Positions 44,885 through 52,724 of a stretch of 64,000 bases of DNA are shown here, piece by piece. The notes under the pieces are model-generated. The model was not told the origin of the DNA, ran no database searches, and was given only the letters and a program-made list of their open reading frames with translations. This DNA comes from an uncultured Bacteroidota bacterium. GTDB taxonomy: Bacteria; Bacteroidota; Bacteroidia; B-17B0; Aurantibacillaceae. The first letter of the stretch is position 1. Every line of letters begins with the position of its first letter. The DNA is taken from positions 1 to 64,000 of the forward strand of contig CAITNS010000048.1 of the NCBI GenBank assembly GCA_903893815.1. The letters run 5' to 3'. The translations under genes were made by a program, and so were the position numbers.

Positions 44885-45223
44885 TTATTCTTCCTCTATA
44901 TCTATTTTAAATTGATGTAAAAAGCGATGAACAATGGGTCCAAAAATTACAGCAACGCTTGTCAAAAAAGCGACACCACTGTAGATGGCGTATATTGAGG
45001 AAAACCATTTAGCGCCATCCGTTTCTGCCCTATCCACAGGCCCCATCCCTGTTAAAATCATGCTGGCATTTACCAAACTATCTAACCATGTGATATTAAA
45101 ATAATAGTGATAACCAACAACACCAATAGCTAGTGATACAATTAAAAAAATGGTTCCTAAAACAATACTCTTAATGAGCTTGTTATAAAAATGGGATTTA
45201 TGTGGTAATTGTTTTATTGCCAT
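44885..45223 (-). CDS. Two-helix pore protein related to potassium channels with a GMGP filter-like loop
   Basis: The 112-residue protein has a membrane helix (about 20-42), a re-entrant 'TWLDSLVNASMILTGMGPVD' segment (about 50-68) and a second helix ('FSSIYAIYSGVAFLTSVAVIFGPIVHRFL', about 77-105). This is the M1-P-M2 layout of the Ion_trans_2 pore, but the usual T-x-G-Y-G-D filter reads T-G-M-G-P-V-D. I recall similar short proteins in several phyla, annotated as hypothetical or two-pore channel family. Ion selectivity is unproven. The gene begins 1 bp after trmB stops. Confidence 0.7.
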   Translation of the reverse strand: MAIKQLPHKSHFYNKLIKSIVLGTIFLIVSLAIGVVGYHYYFNITWLDSLVNASMILTGMGPVDRAETDGAKWFSSIYAIYSGVAFLTSVAVIFGPIVHRFLHQFKIDIEEE

Positions 45224-45224
45224 G

Positions 45225-45896
45225 TTAATCTAATTGAAAACAACAGTATTTAATATCTTCGCCTCTTCCTGTAAATAAAGTTTCGTAATACGTTTTAATT
45301 CGGGTTAGTTCTTCTCTGCCTTCGGGACAATTTTTATATAGATCGTTTGTAGAAAACAACAAATTTAGTTTTCGTTCTTTAATCATGTCCATAGTATATT
45401 CATAAAAAAAGGTACTGTCAGTTTTTAAATGAACTAATCCACTAGGCTTTAATATTTTTTTGTAACGGTTCAAAAAGAAATCAGGATTGGTTAAACGCTT
45501 GCGAGCTCTGTTTTTTTGTGGTTGGGGGTCAGGAAAGGTAATCCATATTTCAGACACTTCGTTTTCAGCAAAACATTGGTCTATAAAATCAATGCGAGTT
45601 CTTAAAAAAGCTACATGGCTCATTTTATTTTGCATCGCTTTTTTTGCACCCGTCCAAATACGATTGCCTTTGACATCAACTCCAATAAAATTTTTAGAAG
45701 TATTGTTTTCTGATAAACCAATAGTGTATTCGCCCTGTCCACAACCTAACTCCAACACAATAGGATTTTGGTTTTTAAACATGTCTTCATGCCACTTTCC
45801 TTTTTTAGCAAAACCGTTAGGGATGTCAAAATGGTGAAAAGCAAGGGTATTAGAAAAGGTATTTAGTTCGGCAAATTTCTCGAGTTTGTTAGGCAT
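45225..45896 (-). CDS. trmB: tRNA (guanine-N7-)-methyltransferase
   Basis: The 223-residue protein has the TrmB motifs: 'VLELGCGQGEYTIGLS' (SAM motif I, about residues 49-64), 'NFIGVDVKGNRIWTGAKKA', 'EIWITFPDPQPQKNRARKRLTNPDFL'-like motif (about 118-142, with the catalytic Asp) and the C-terminal 'TYYETLFTGRGEDIKYCCF'. It methylates G46 in the variable loop of many tRNAs using SAM. It is the first gene of the minus-strand cluster; a TACCTTAG element about 16 bp before the start is close to the Bacteroidota -7 box. Confidence 0.96.
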   Translation of the reverse strand: MPNKLEKFAELNTFSNTLAFHHFDIPNGFAKKGKWHEDMFKNQNPIVLELGCGQGEYTIGLSENNTSKNFIGVDVKGNRIWTGAKKAMQNKMSHVAFLRTRIDFIDQCFAENEVSEIWITFPDPQPQKNRARKRLTNPDFFLNRYKKILKPSGLVHLKTDSTFFYEYTMDMIKERKLNLLFSTNDLYKNCPEGREELTRIKTYYETLFTGRGEDIKYCCFQLD

Positions 45897-45958
45897 AATG
45901 GTAATAAAAAGGGCTAAGGTACAAAATTTGATGATGATTTAATAGGTTGTTTTATTTT

Positions 45959-46220
45959 TTGGGCGTGTCCCGAAGGGTCGGGCTGTCGCTTCAATCTTTT
46001 GCCGAACTTCGGCTCCGCTCAGTTACCTGCAAAAGGATTTGTGCTCGCATCCCTCACGCAGATAAGTTTTGTTTACGCAACTGCATACGTTGGTAATAGT
46101 GCGGTTGGTTTTGGCGAAAGAGTGCAAACCGCCATTCAGCTGAGCCTTTGCGGGGCAAATGGGGGTTGGTCTTTCGCCTTGAATTTTTGTTTCTTTTTGT
46201 TCAAGCAAAAAGAAAAGAAG
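45959..46220. repeat. GC-rich intergenic element ending in a hairpin
   Basis: This stretch is near 50% GC, against about one third GC around it. It starts with nested small hairpins (CCCGA/TCGGG at about 45970; GCCGAA/TTCGGC at about 46002) and ends with the perfect 10-bp stem TTTCTTTTTG (46190-46199) / CAAAAAGAAA (46206-46215). An 80-codon ORF crosses it on the plus strand and a 61-codon ORF on the minus strand; both look like by-products. I recall closely similar dispersed intergenic elements in Bacteroidota genomes, so I call it a non-coding repeat. The full trmB-pyk gap (45897-46301) holds nothing else except a probable pyk promoter. Confidence 0.5.
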
Positions 46221-46301
46221 AAAAATTCACCTAATAGATAATGATTTAATAATGCCGTTTTTTGCCTCAAAATTATTACATTCGTGTGCCAATTTATCAC
46301 T

Positions 46302-47732
46302 ATGAGCTATACTTATAACAAAACAAAGATTGTGGCCACAATGGGCCCATCAACTGAAAACATTGCCGTACTAGAAGAATTATTTAATGCAGGATTAGAT
46401 ATTTGTCGTATTAATTTTTCGCATGGCGATTACGAACCGATTAAACATGTGATTGATAATATTAGAATTTTAAATAAAAAATTAAACCGTCACGTTGGTA
46501 TTTTAGGAGATTTACAAGGTCCTAAATTACGTATTGGTAAAGTAAAGGATAATGCCGTTGAATTAATTAATGGTCAGGAAATTATTATTACAACCAAAGA
46601 AAGCGAAGGAACGGCAGAAAGAATATTTATTACCTATCCTCAGTTTCCACAAGATGTAGCAGCTGGAGAACTGGTATTAATTGATGATGGAAAAATTACG
46701 TTAAAGGTTATTGAAACCAATCGTAAAGACGAAGTGCGTTGTACTATTATTGCAGGTGGAACCTTATCATCTAAAAAAGGAGTGAACTTGCCAAACACCA
46801 AAATATCTTTACCATGTTTAACTTTAAAAGATTTACGTGATTTAGATTTTGCCTTAGAAAATGATTTTGAATGGATTGGTTTATCCTTTGTAAGAAGTGT
46901 AACTGATATCGTTGAACTAAAAGACATTATTCGTTCAAAGAAAAAAAATGCTCGTGTAATTGCTAAGATTGAAAAACCAGAAGCTATTAAAGAGATTGAT
47001 AAAATTATTGAAGTGACTGATGGCGTGATGGTGGCTCGTGGAGATTTAGGTGTAGAGATGCCAATGGAACAAGTGCCATTATTACAAAAGATGATTGTAA
47101 ATAAATGTATTGCGGCTTCAAAACCTGTTATTATTGCTACGCAAATGATGGAGAGTATGATTACAGCATACACACCAACTCGTGCCGAAGTAAACGACGT
47201 AGCAAATGCTGTGTTAGATGGAGCAGATGCGGTAATGTTGAGTGCTGAAACATCGGTTGGTCGTTACCCAGTAAAAGTAATTGAATACATGCGTCGTATT
47301 ATTACGCAAATAGAAGAGAACGGCGCTATTTATTATAAAGAGCATGAGCCTGAATTAAAAACGGTTACTTATATTACTGATAGTATTTGTTATAACGCCA
47401 GTGTGATGGCTAAGCAAGCAAATGTATCTGCTATTATTTCTATGACACATAGTGGTTATACAGCCTTTAAATTAAGTAGCCACCGACCAAAAGCAAACAT
47501 TTATATTTTTACAGACAACAAATCTTTATTAAACGCTTTAAGTTTAGTGTGGGGCGTTAGAGGCTTTTATTATGACAAATATGAAAGCACCGATCAAACC
47601 ATTTCAGACTTAAAAGATTATATTAAAGAAGGTGGTTTTGTGAGAGCGGATGATTTGGTAATCAATTTAGCAAGTATGCCTATGAAAGAAAAAGGTCGTA
47701 CAAATATGTTGAAGCTGAGTTATATTCAGTAA
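46302..47732 (+). CDS. pyk: Pyruvate kinase
   Basis: The start chosen is the ATG at 46302 (MSYTYNKTKIVATMGPS). An in-frame GTG at 46284 is less likely because a TACATTCG near-consensus -7 box lies at 46276-46283. The 476-residue protein has 'MGPSTEN', 'ICRINFSHGD', 'GDLQGPKLRIG', 'ARVIAKIEKPEAI' (catalytic Lys), 'GVMVARGDLGVEMPMEQVP' (Mg site), 'TQMMESMI' and 'PTRAEVNDVANAVLDGADAVMLSAETSVG'. It makes ATP and pyruvate from phosphoenolpyruvate in the last step of glycolysis. A Fic gene follows after 14 bp and is probably co-transcribed. Confidence 0.97.
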   Translation: MSYTYNKTKIVATMGPSTENIAVLEELFNAGLDICRINFSHGDYEPIKHVIDNIRILNKKLNRHVGILGDLQGPKLRIGKVKDNAVELINGQEIIITTKESEGTAERIFITYPQFPQDVAAGELVLIDDGKITLKVIETNRKDEVRCTIIAGGTLSSKKGVNLPNTKISLPCLTLKDLRDLDFALENDFEWIGLSFVRSVTDIVELKDIIRSKKKNARVIAKIEKPEAIKEIDKIIEVTDGVMVARGDLGVEMPMEQVPLLQKMIVNKCIAASKPVIIATQMMESMITAYTPTRAEVNDVANAVLDGADAVMLSAETSVGRYPVKVIEYMRRIITQIEENGAIYYKEHEPELKTVTYITDSICYNASVMAKQANVSAIISMTHSGYTAFKLSSHRPKANIYIFTDNKSLLNALSLVWGVRGFYYDKYESTDQTISDLKDYIKEGGFVRADDLVINLASMPMKEKGRTNMLKLSYIQ

Positions 47733-47746
47733 TTAAAACAGGGACG

Positions 47747-48529
47747 ATGCAAGTGTTCAAAAAAATCGATTATTATAAAACATGGTTTTCCATGTTGGAT
47801 ATAGATATTCAAGCTGAATTTATTGCACTTCAACAAAAAGAATTAGATCCACATAGTTTTACGTTTTATACTTCTGTTTCTGTTATGAGTTCTTCAAAAA
47901 TTGAAGGAGAAGAAATGGAAGTAGATAGTTATGTGAAGCATAAAATGTTAAACGTTGAGTATCTTCCTGAATTAACTCAAAAACCAAACGATTTATATAA
48001 TGCCTATTTGTTTGCAAAAGATAATACATTAAGCGAATTAAATTTTAGTAAAGCGCATGCGTTAGTTTCAGAACACTTATTGCCTTTAAACCAAAGAGGT
48101 GTTTTGCGAAATACAGAAATGTTAGTGATGGAGCATAAAACTGGTAAAATTCAGTATGAGGCTACACCAAAAATCATTTTAAAAAAAGAATACATGAACT
48201 TTTGGAAGGAAGTTGCTGCTTTAATAAAACAAGACTTAACAATAGAGCAAGTGTTTTACTATGCAGCAATTATACATTTAGTTTTTGTGAATATTCATCC
48301 TTTTAATGATGGTAATGGCAGATCGGCAAGGTTATTAGAAAAGTGGTTTTTAGCTGAAAAATTAGGTGAGCGTGCTTGGTATTTACAAACAGAAAAATAC
48401 TATTACAAAAATGTAAACGAATATTATAAAAACTTATCTAGGTTAGGTTTGTTTTACGAAGTATTAGACTACGAAAAGGCACTACCTTTTCTTTTAATGA
48501 TTCCAAAATCATTGGTTTTTGATAAATAA
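47747..48529 (+). CDS. Fic-family protein (predicted AMP transferase)
   Basis: The 260-residue protein has the Fic active loop 'HPFNDGNGRSARLLEKW' (catalytic His184), complete with the Asp, Gly-Asn-Gly and Arg that bind ATP and metal. Near residue 47 it has 'SSSKIEGEEME', which fits the inhibitory (S/T)xxxE(G/N) motif placed N-terminal to the Fic core, so the enzyme is probably self-inhibited. Fic proteins attach AMP (rarely other groups) to Ser/Thr/Tyr of a target protein. No antitoxin-like partner gene is present, in line with built-in inhibition. It follows pyk by 14 bp. Confidence 0.93.
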   Translation: MQVFKKIDYYKTWFSMLDIDIQAEFIALQQKELDPHSFTFYTSVSVMSSSKIEGEEMEVDSYVKHKMLNVEYLPELTQKPNDLYNAYLFAKDNTLSELNFSKAHALVSEHLLPLNQRGVLRNTEMLVMEHKTGKIQYEATPKIILKKEYMNFWKEVAALIKQDLTIEQVFYYAAIIHLVFVNIHPFNDGNGRSARLLEKWFLAEKLGERAWYLQTEKYYYKNVNEYYKNLSRLGLFYEVLDYEKALPFLLMIPKSLVFDK

Positions 48530-48531
48530 CA

Positions 48532-48915
48532 TTAATCCCTCCTAAAATCATCCATATCTCGTTTATCTTTTTTTGTAGGACGGCCAGCGCCTCTGTCTCG
48601 CTGCATGTTGGGCATAAAAAATACGGATGGCATACGCTCTAGTTTTTCAATAGGTGGAGAGTGATCAATATAGTTGGCTTTGGCAATTTCAAAACTTTGG
48701 CGTTTATCCATAATGCCAGTCACTTCAATTATTTTTTTTACGCCTTGAGGATAAGATAAGGTATAACGTTCACCAATTTTTACAATATGAGCTGCTTTTA
48801 CAATCTCATCATTTAGTTTTACTTTATTACCCTTAATAGCATCGCTTGCCAACGAACGTGATTTATACATTCGTATGGCCCATAAATAACTGTCTAGTCG
48901 TATGCTTTTATCCAT
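48532..48915 (-). CDS. S4-domain RNA-binding protein (Hsp15 family)
   Basis: The 127-residue protein opens with an S4 domain ('RLDSYLWAIRMYKSRSLASDAIKGNKVKLND', about residues 6-36), followed by a strand-rich part and a basic tail ('GAGRPTKKDKRDMDDFRRD'), as in Hsp15/HslR. The E. coli homologue binds stalled 50S subunits carrying peptidyl-tRNA. It is the third gene behind an ECF sigma factor and its TM/TPR partner, and carries its own possible -7 box (TATCTTTG at 48930-48923). It converges on the Fic gene with a 2-bp gap. Confidence 0.9.
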   Translation of the reverse strand: MDKSIRLDSYLWAIRMYKSRSLASDAIKGNKVKLNDEIVKAAHIVKIGERYTLSYPQGVKKIIEVTGIMDKRQSFEIAKANYIDHSPPIEKLERMPSVFFMPNMQRDRGAGRPTKKDKRDMDDFRRD

Positions 48916-48934
48916 TGCAACTCAAAGATAAAAA

Positions 48935-49978
48935 CTATTTTGAATGTTTATGAATCGTTTCCTTAGCACGTTCGCTATAAAAACCCTTATTGTTGACAAT
49001 GGTTTGTAACTGTTTTATAGCCTCATCCGTTTGTTTTAAATTGAGAAAGCAAAGTGCTTGGTAAAATTCAGATTCTTGATGAAAAATATTATTGACGTTA
49101 TCTAAGTTTTTTTGAAAATAGGTTTCTGCGATACCGTATTTATTTAATTGATAGTAGCACATACCTAAATAAAACTGAGCGTTTGCATCGTCTTTATTGT
49201 ATTTATATAAAATAGCTAGCTCTTCTATACAGTTTACAATATGTTTTGAGTTAAATAAACGCATAGCTTGTGCAATGACTTTGTGAGCTAAATAGGTGTT
49301 TGAACTATTCATCATAGGTTTTTCAATTTCCGCTTTGCTGCCGTACTGGGCTGCTACTCCTGTATTAATCGATAAATCGATAGCTTCGCTTTGTCTAAAA
49401 TAATACATGCGGTAATTAGTTACCTTTAAATTACTGATAAAAACCACTGGAGCATTAGGAGTAAAGGCAAACACAATGTCTTCTTCTTTATCTTCGATAA
49501 CAGGTAAACTCACCGGCTTGCTTGGCAACATTTCTGGCATTTCGGAAATCGGCTCTTCTTCAATTTTTTCTGCAATAGTATTATAGTGTTCCACAACTTT
49601 ATGTTCAATTACTGGAAAAACGGTATCTGTTTCGGTAACGTTGTTGTTTAATTTTTTGGCGGCTTGTTCTTCTTCAATAGATTGGTATACCGAAGGATGA
49701 TTTTTGCTTTTTTGAAATATCACGAAAAATATAGAGATTCCAATTAATAAGCCACATAATAAACTAATAAAAATAGTATTGAATGAAGAATTACTACTAC
49801 CTTTTTTTTTGTCTAGTAAGCTATTTAATTTAGTAATTTCTGAATCAGAAACTTTAAATTGTTCGAAGGCAAGAGATGACAAATAACTTAAATCATCGTG
49901 TTGCATGTCTTTTTCTAAGGCCTGCTTCTCTGTTTTGCTTAGGTTATTATAGTTTGATATGTCTTGGGGGTTAAGCAT
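48935..49978 (-). CDS. Membrane-anchored TPR protein, probable ECF sigma partner
   Basis: The 347 residues comprise a cytoplasmic N-terminal helical part (1-65), one membrane helix ('TIFISLLCGLLIGISIFFVIF', about 67-88) and a Pro/Glu-rich periplasmic linker (about 130-165, with repeated E-E-P/M-P elements like TonB linkers). A short central region is followed by TPR units (about 225-345, 'DANAQFYLGMCYYQLNKYGIAETYF'). It starts 1 bp after the ECF sigma gene, so it may act as the anti-sigma factor, although no classical zinc motif is seen. Periplasmic TPRs could contact the plug protein encoded divergently. Confidence 0.75.
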   Translation of the reverse strand: MLNPQDISNYNNLSKTEKQALEKDMQHDDLSYLSSLAFEQFKVSDSEITKLNSLLDKKKGSSNSSFNTIFISLLCGLLIGISIFFVIFQKSKNHPSVYQSIEEEQAAKKLNNNVTETDTVFPVIEHKVVEHYNTIAEKIEEEPISEMPEMLPSKPVSLPVIEDKEEDIVFAFTPNAPVVFISNLKVTNYRMYYFRQSEAIDLSINTGVAAQYGSKAEIEKPMMNSSNTYLAHKVIAQAMRLFNSKHIVNCIEELAILYKYNKDDANAQFYLGMCYYQLNKYGIAETYFQKNLDNVNNIFHQESEFYQALCFLNLKQTDEAIKQLQTIVNNKGFYSERAKETIHKHSK

Positions 49979-49979
49979 T

Positions 49980-50567
49980 TTATTTATTTAATCGGGTTTG
50001 GTCTTCAAGTAACAGCTTCAAATTTCGTTTACCGTTTTGTATGTAACTTTTTACTTCGTTCAGTGTAAATCCTGTTTGGTTGGCAATATCTTGATAGCTT
50101 TTGTCGTTCAGGTAAAACAACTCTACACATAGACGTTGATTTTCTTTTAATTTAGGTAAGCATTGTTCCATGTTTTCTAACATCACATCATCGCTTACGG
50201 TATTTATTTTTTCTTCAGTTACGTAATTAGCATCCTCATATTCAAATTCGTAATAAGACTTTATATTCTTGCTTTGCGATTTATTCTTTCTGATAATCGA
50301 AATACAATGGTTTCTTACCACAAAACTTAACCAGCCTTTAAAATTGTCAATCTCTCGGTTATTTATATCTAGCATCAACTTTTCAAATAGTTGCATAGTA
50401 GCATCTTGAGCTTCATCTTTATCCTGCAAGTAGAACAAACAAGTCCCATATACAACCGACACGTGTTTTTTAAATAAGTCCGCAAACAAATCTTTGTTGC
50501 CACTTTGCTTATAGTGTTTCAACAATTCTTCGTCGCTGCTATATTCTTTTTTCTTAAAAAGCCACAT
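49980..50567 (-). CDS. ECF-type RNA polymerase sigma factor
   Basis: The 195-residue protein has sigma-70 region 2 (about 20-90, 'FADLFKKHVSVVYGTCLFYLQDKDEAQDATMQLFEKLM') and region 4 (about 130-185, 'LKENQRLCVELFYLNDKSYQDIANQTGFTLNEVKSYIQNGKRNL'). It lacks regions 1 and 3, as ECF factors do. It is divergent from a plug-domain protein, and the 141-bp region between them holds a 13-bp perfect inverted repeat. It probably directs transcription of this cluster in response to an envelope signal. Confidence 0.93.
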   Translation of the reverse strand: MWLFKKKEYSSDEELLKHYKQSGNKDLFADLFKKHVSVVYGTCLFYLQDKDEAQDATMQLFEKLMLDINNREIDNFKGWLSFVVRNHCISIIRKNKSQSKNIKSYYEFEYEDANYVTEEKINTVSDDVMLENMEQCLPKLKENQRLCVELFYLNDKSYQDIANQTGFTLNEVKSYIQNGKRNLKLLLEDQTRLNK

Positions 50568-50597
50568 ATCTGTTTAATAGACGCATCACTTCACCTA

Positions 50598-50633
50598 TTC
50601 CATAAAAAATCATTTTCATTATTTTTTATGGAA
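50598..50633. repeat. Perfect inverted repeat in the divergent ECF/plug promoter region
   Basis: TTCCATAAAAAAT (50598-50610) and ATTTTTTATGGAA (50621-50633) are exact reverse complements around a 10-base loop. They lie 31 bp from the sigma start and 75 bp from the plug start. It may be an operator for a dimeric regulator, or a hairpin in the plug mRNA leader. The T-run is within the stem, so a terminator is unlikely. Confidence 0.65.
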
Positions 50634-50708
50634 AGAATAATGCTTCACGTCTTAAAGTTAAAGAATGCATTCTGAATAAAATATAATTAACCATTAAAAA
50701 TAAGAAAT

Positions 50709-51551
50709 ATGAAAAATTTAAAACACAATTTAGCCGCTATTCTGATAGGAATCAGTAGCTTTTCGGCTTTAGCTCAAGGTTCAACGGGAGCTCTTAAAGG
50801 TCAAATATTAAATACCGACCATGAGCCCGTTTTTGGCGCTACCATTAAAATATTGCAAGGTGGCTCTTTGATAGGAGGAACTAGCACAGATGTGGATGGA
50901 ATGTATACCTATAAACCTTTAGATGCAGGTAGTTATGATGTATTGGTAAGTAGTGCGGAGACACAATCTAAAAAAGTGACTGATGTTAGAGTTAGTGCTG
51001 AAAGAACCACTTATCTTGATCTATCAGTATCTACAAACACACTTATTGAAGTAGAAGTGATAGCTTATAGAAAGCCTTTAGTTGATAAAACCTTTATGGA
51101 TATCAAGGAAATTTCCGGAGATGATTTAATTCATTCAGCTTATGATAGAAGTGATTTAGGCAGCGTTATTGTTAATATGACCTCAGAAGCGACAAGAGAC
51201 GAGAATGGTGATTTTCATGTAAGAGGGGGTAGAGGAGATGCAACAGCCTTTATTATCGATGGCGTAAAATCTCCTAACATTTCAGGAGTACCATCTTTAG
51301 CTGTAGAAAATATGGCGATAATAACGGGAGGGATTCCAGCTCAATATGGCGATAATACCAGTGGAGTGATTATTATTACAACCAAAGACTATTTTAGTAT
51401 GATGCAAGGTCAACGAATGAGACATAATTATATTATACAAAACAAAGAACGTGTGAAAAGAGAAAAAGATGCCATTCAGCATCAAAAGCTTCGTAAAAAA
51501 GAAATCGAAGAAGAACTTCAACGCGAAGAGCAAAGTAAAAATAAAGGTTAA
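50709..51551 (+). CDS. TonB-receptor plug-domain protein lacking a beta-barrel
   Basis: The 280 residues comprise a signal peptide (ending 'FSALAQ'), a carboxypeptidase-regulatory-like domain (about 28-112, 'GALKGQILNTDHEPVFGATI') and a TonB plug (about 125-235, with 'FHVRGGRGDATAFIIDGVK' and 'GGIPAQYGDNTSGVIIITT'). A charged helical tail (240-280, 'KREKDAIQHQKLRKKEIEEEL') completes the protein. Full receptors carry a barrel of 500 or more residues after the plug. Here the gene ends naturally and a strong terminator follows 2 bp later, so it is not a recent truncation. It is probably a periplasmic plug-like sensor or adaptor working with the divergent sigma/TPR pair. Confidence 0.88.
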   Translation: MKNLKHNLAAILIGISSFSALAQGSTGALKGQILNTDHEPVFGATIKILQGGSLIGGTSTDVDGMYTYKPLDAGSYDVLVSSAETQSKKVTDVRVSAERTTYLDLSVSTNTLIEVEVIAYRKPLVDKTFMDIKEISGDDLIHSAYDRSDLGSVIVNMTSEATRDENGDFHVRGGRGDATAFIIDGVKSPNISGVPSLAVENMAIITGGIPAQYGDNTSGVIIITTKDYFSMMQGQRMRHNYIIQNKERVKREKDAIQHQKLRKKEIEEELQREEQSKNKG

Positions 51552-51553
51552 TA

Positions 51554-51588
51554 AAAAAGCCCTAGTAGAAATCCTACTAGGGCTTTTT
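51554..51588. terminator. Bidirectional Rho-independent terminator
   Basis: A perfect 15-bp stem (51554-51568 with 51574-51588, arm AAAAAGCCCTAGTAG) has a 5-base loop and T-runs on both strands. It separates the plug gene from the convergent protease gene. Confidence 0.9.
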
Positions 51589-51603
51589 GTTGTTGTATGT
51601 TGT

Positions 51604-52698
51604 TTATTTTTTATAAACCATCACGTTAAATACAAATGGTTGAATTTTTTTAATTTGTTCGCTACGTTTTAATCCTTTTAAATTAGAACGTTTGGTTACT
51701 AAGCTTAAGTCTTTTTTCAACGAATCGTTTTCTAATTTTTCAATAGTTTGTTTAATGAAGGTAGATTTAATAGCAAAACCAGTAGCCTCTGCCGAACTTT
51801 GTTTACCACGAATCACACCAATAATGTTTCCTTGTTCGTCCATTAAAGGTCCACCGCTATTACCTGGATTTACAGGAATGGAAATTTGGTACATGGTTGT
51901 ATCATTATTAAATCCAGTCATTGCGCTTAATGCACCTTCGCCATAAACTGCATCTCTACGGGGATAACCTAATGTAAAAATTTTATCGCCAATTTCAGAA
52001 GTATTATCCTTAAATGAAAAAGGAAAAGTCAAATCTTTAATGGCATCTATATTATCTATTTTATAAATAGCAATATCTAAAGTTGGTTCGCTTGCTACTA
52101 ATTTTGCAGAAGCTCTATCTAATATACTATTTGTTACAAATACAGAATCTGCATTTTTAACCATGTGGTAACTTGTAATAAAATAACCTTTGTTGTTTAA
52201 AGCAAAACCAGTTCCCTCGATATTTGCTGGAGCATAATTTTTGTTACGTTTGTTTGTAGCACCCGTGATACCTTCAATAATGGCATCCTGAGAATATTTT
52301 AATTCAGTAACATCGCGTTTTAAATCGGTGATAGCATTGCTTTGTTGTTTTAATAAATACCCACCAGTACTTAAAATTGTTACCGTGCTAATAACAGCAA
52401 TTACGGCTACAGATGCAGCAACTGCAAATGTTTTACCATGCTTTTGAATGAAATTTTCCTCTTGTTTTATGGAAACGATTTTTGCGTCGCTACCAAATTC
52501 TTGTTTATGGATAGTCGATAAAATTTGTTTTAAGTTAGCGCGTTGTTCATGCTGATTGATGCTTTCAATAATTGTTTTGTGTTTATCAAACGCATTAGCA
52601 AATTCCGAATCTGTTTTGATTCGATTTTCAAACTCTTGTTTTTCTTCGGCGCTTAACCCTCCAAAAATGTAACTGTCAAATAATTCTGTTGCTCTCAT
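51604..52698 (-). CDS. Anti-sigma-like domain fused to a trypsin-like serine protease
   Basis: The start taken is the ATG at 52698; an in-frame GTG at 52707 adds three residues. The N-terminal 75 residues ('LFDSYIFGGLSAEEKQEFENRIKTDSEFANAFDKH') resemble cytoplasmic anti-sigma domains of Bacteroidota without zinc ligands. A membrane helix follows ('FAVAASVAVIAVISTVTIL', about 90-110). The periplasmic part is a DegP/trypsin-like protease with the full triad: His in 'TSYHMVKNAD', Asp in 'TLDIAIYKI' and Ser in 'VNPGNSGGPL'. No PDZ domain follows. The gene is 17 bp downstream of an ECF sigma gene. It may hold that sigma factor and use its protease part to sense or act on misfolded envelope proteins. 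Confidence 0.88.
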   Translation of the reverse strand: MRATELFDSYIFGGLSAEEKQEFENRIKTDSEFANAFDKHKTIIESINQHEQRANLKQILSTIHKQEFGSDAKIVSIKQEENFIQKHGKTFAVAASVAVIAVISTVTILSTGGYLLKQQSNAITDLKRDVTELKYSQDAIIEGITGATNKRNKNYAPANIEGTGFALNNKGYFITSYHMVKNADSVFVTNSILDRASAKLVASEPTLDIAIYKIDNIDAIKDLTFPFSFKDNTSEIGDKIFTLGYPRRDAVYGEGALSAMTGFNNDTTMYQISIPVNPGNSGGPLMDEQGNIIGVIRGKQSSAEATGFAIKSTFIKQTIEKLENDSLKKDLSLVTKRSNLKGLKRSEQIKKIQPFVFNVMVYKK

Positions 52699-52724
52699 GT
52701 CTCTCACTATTAATATACTCTCTC

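Noticed and set aside
45999-46241. 80-codon plus-strand ORF and a 61-codon antisense ORF in the GC-rich island
   Set aside because: Both cross hairpins of what looks like a non-coding element; no signal, domain or sensible start context was seen.
46284-46301. GTG start that would lengthen pyruvate kinase by six residues
   Set aside because: It lies directly after a probable -7 box, and the family starts with the sequence beginning at 46302.
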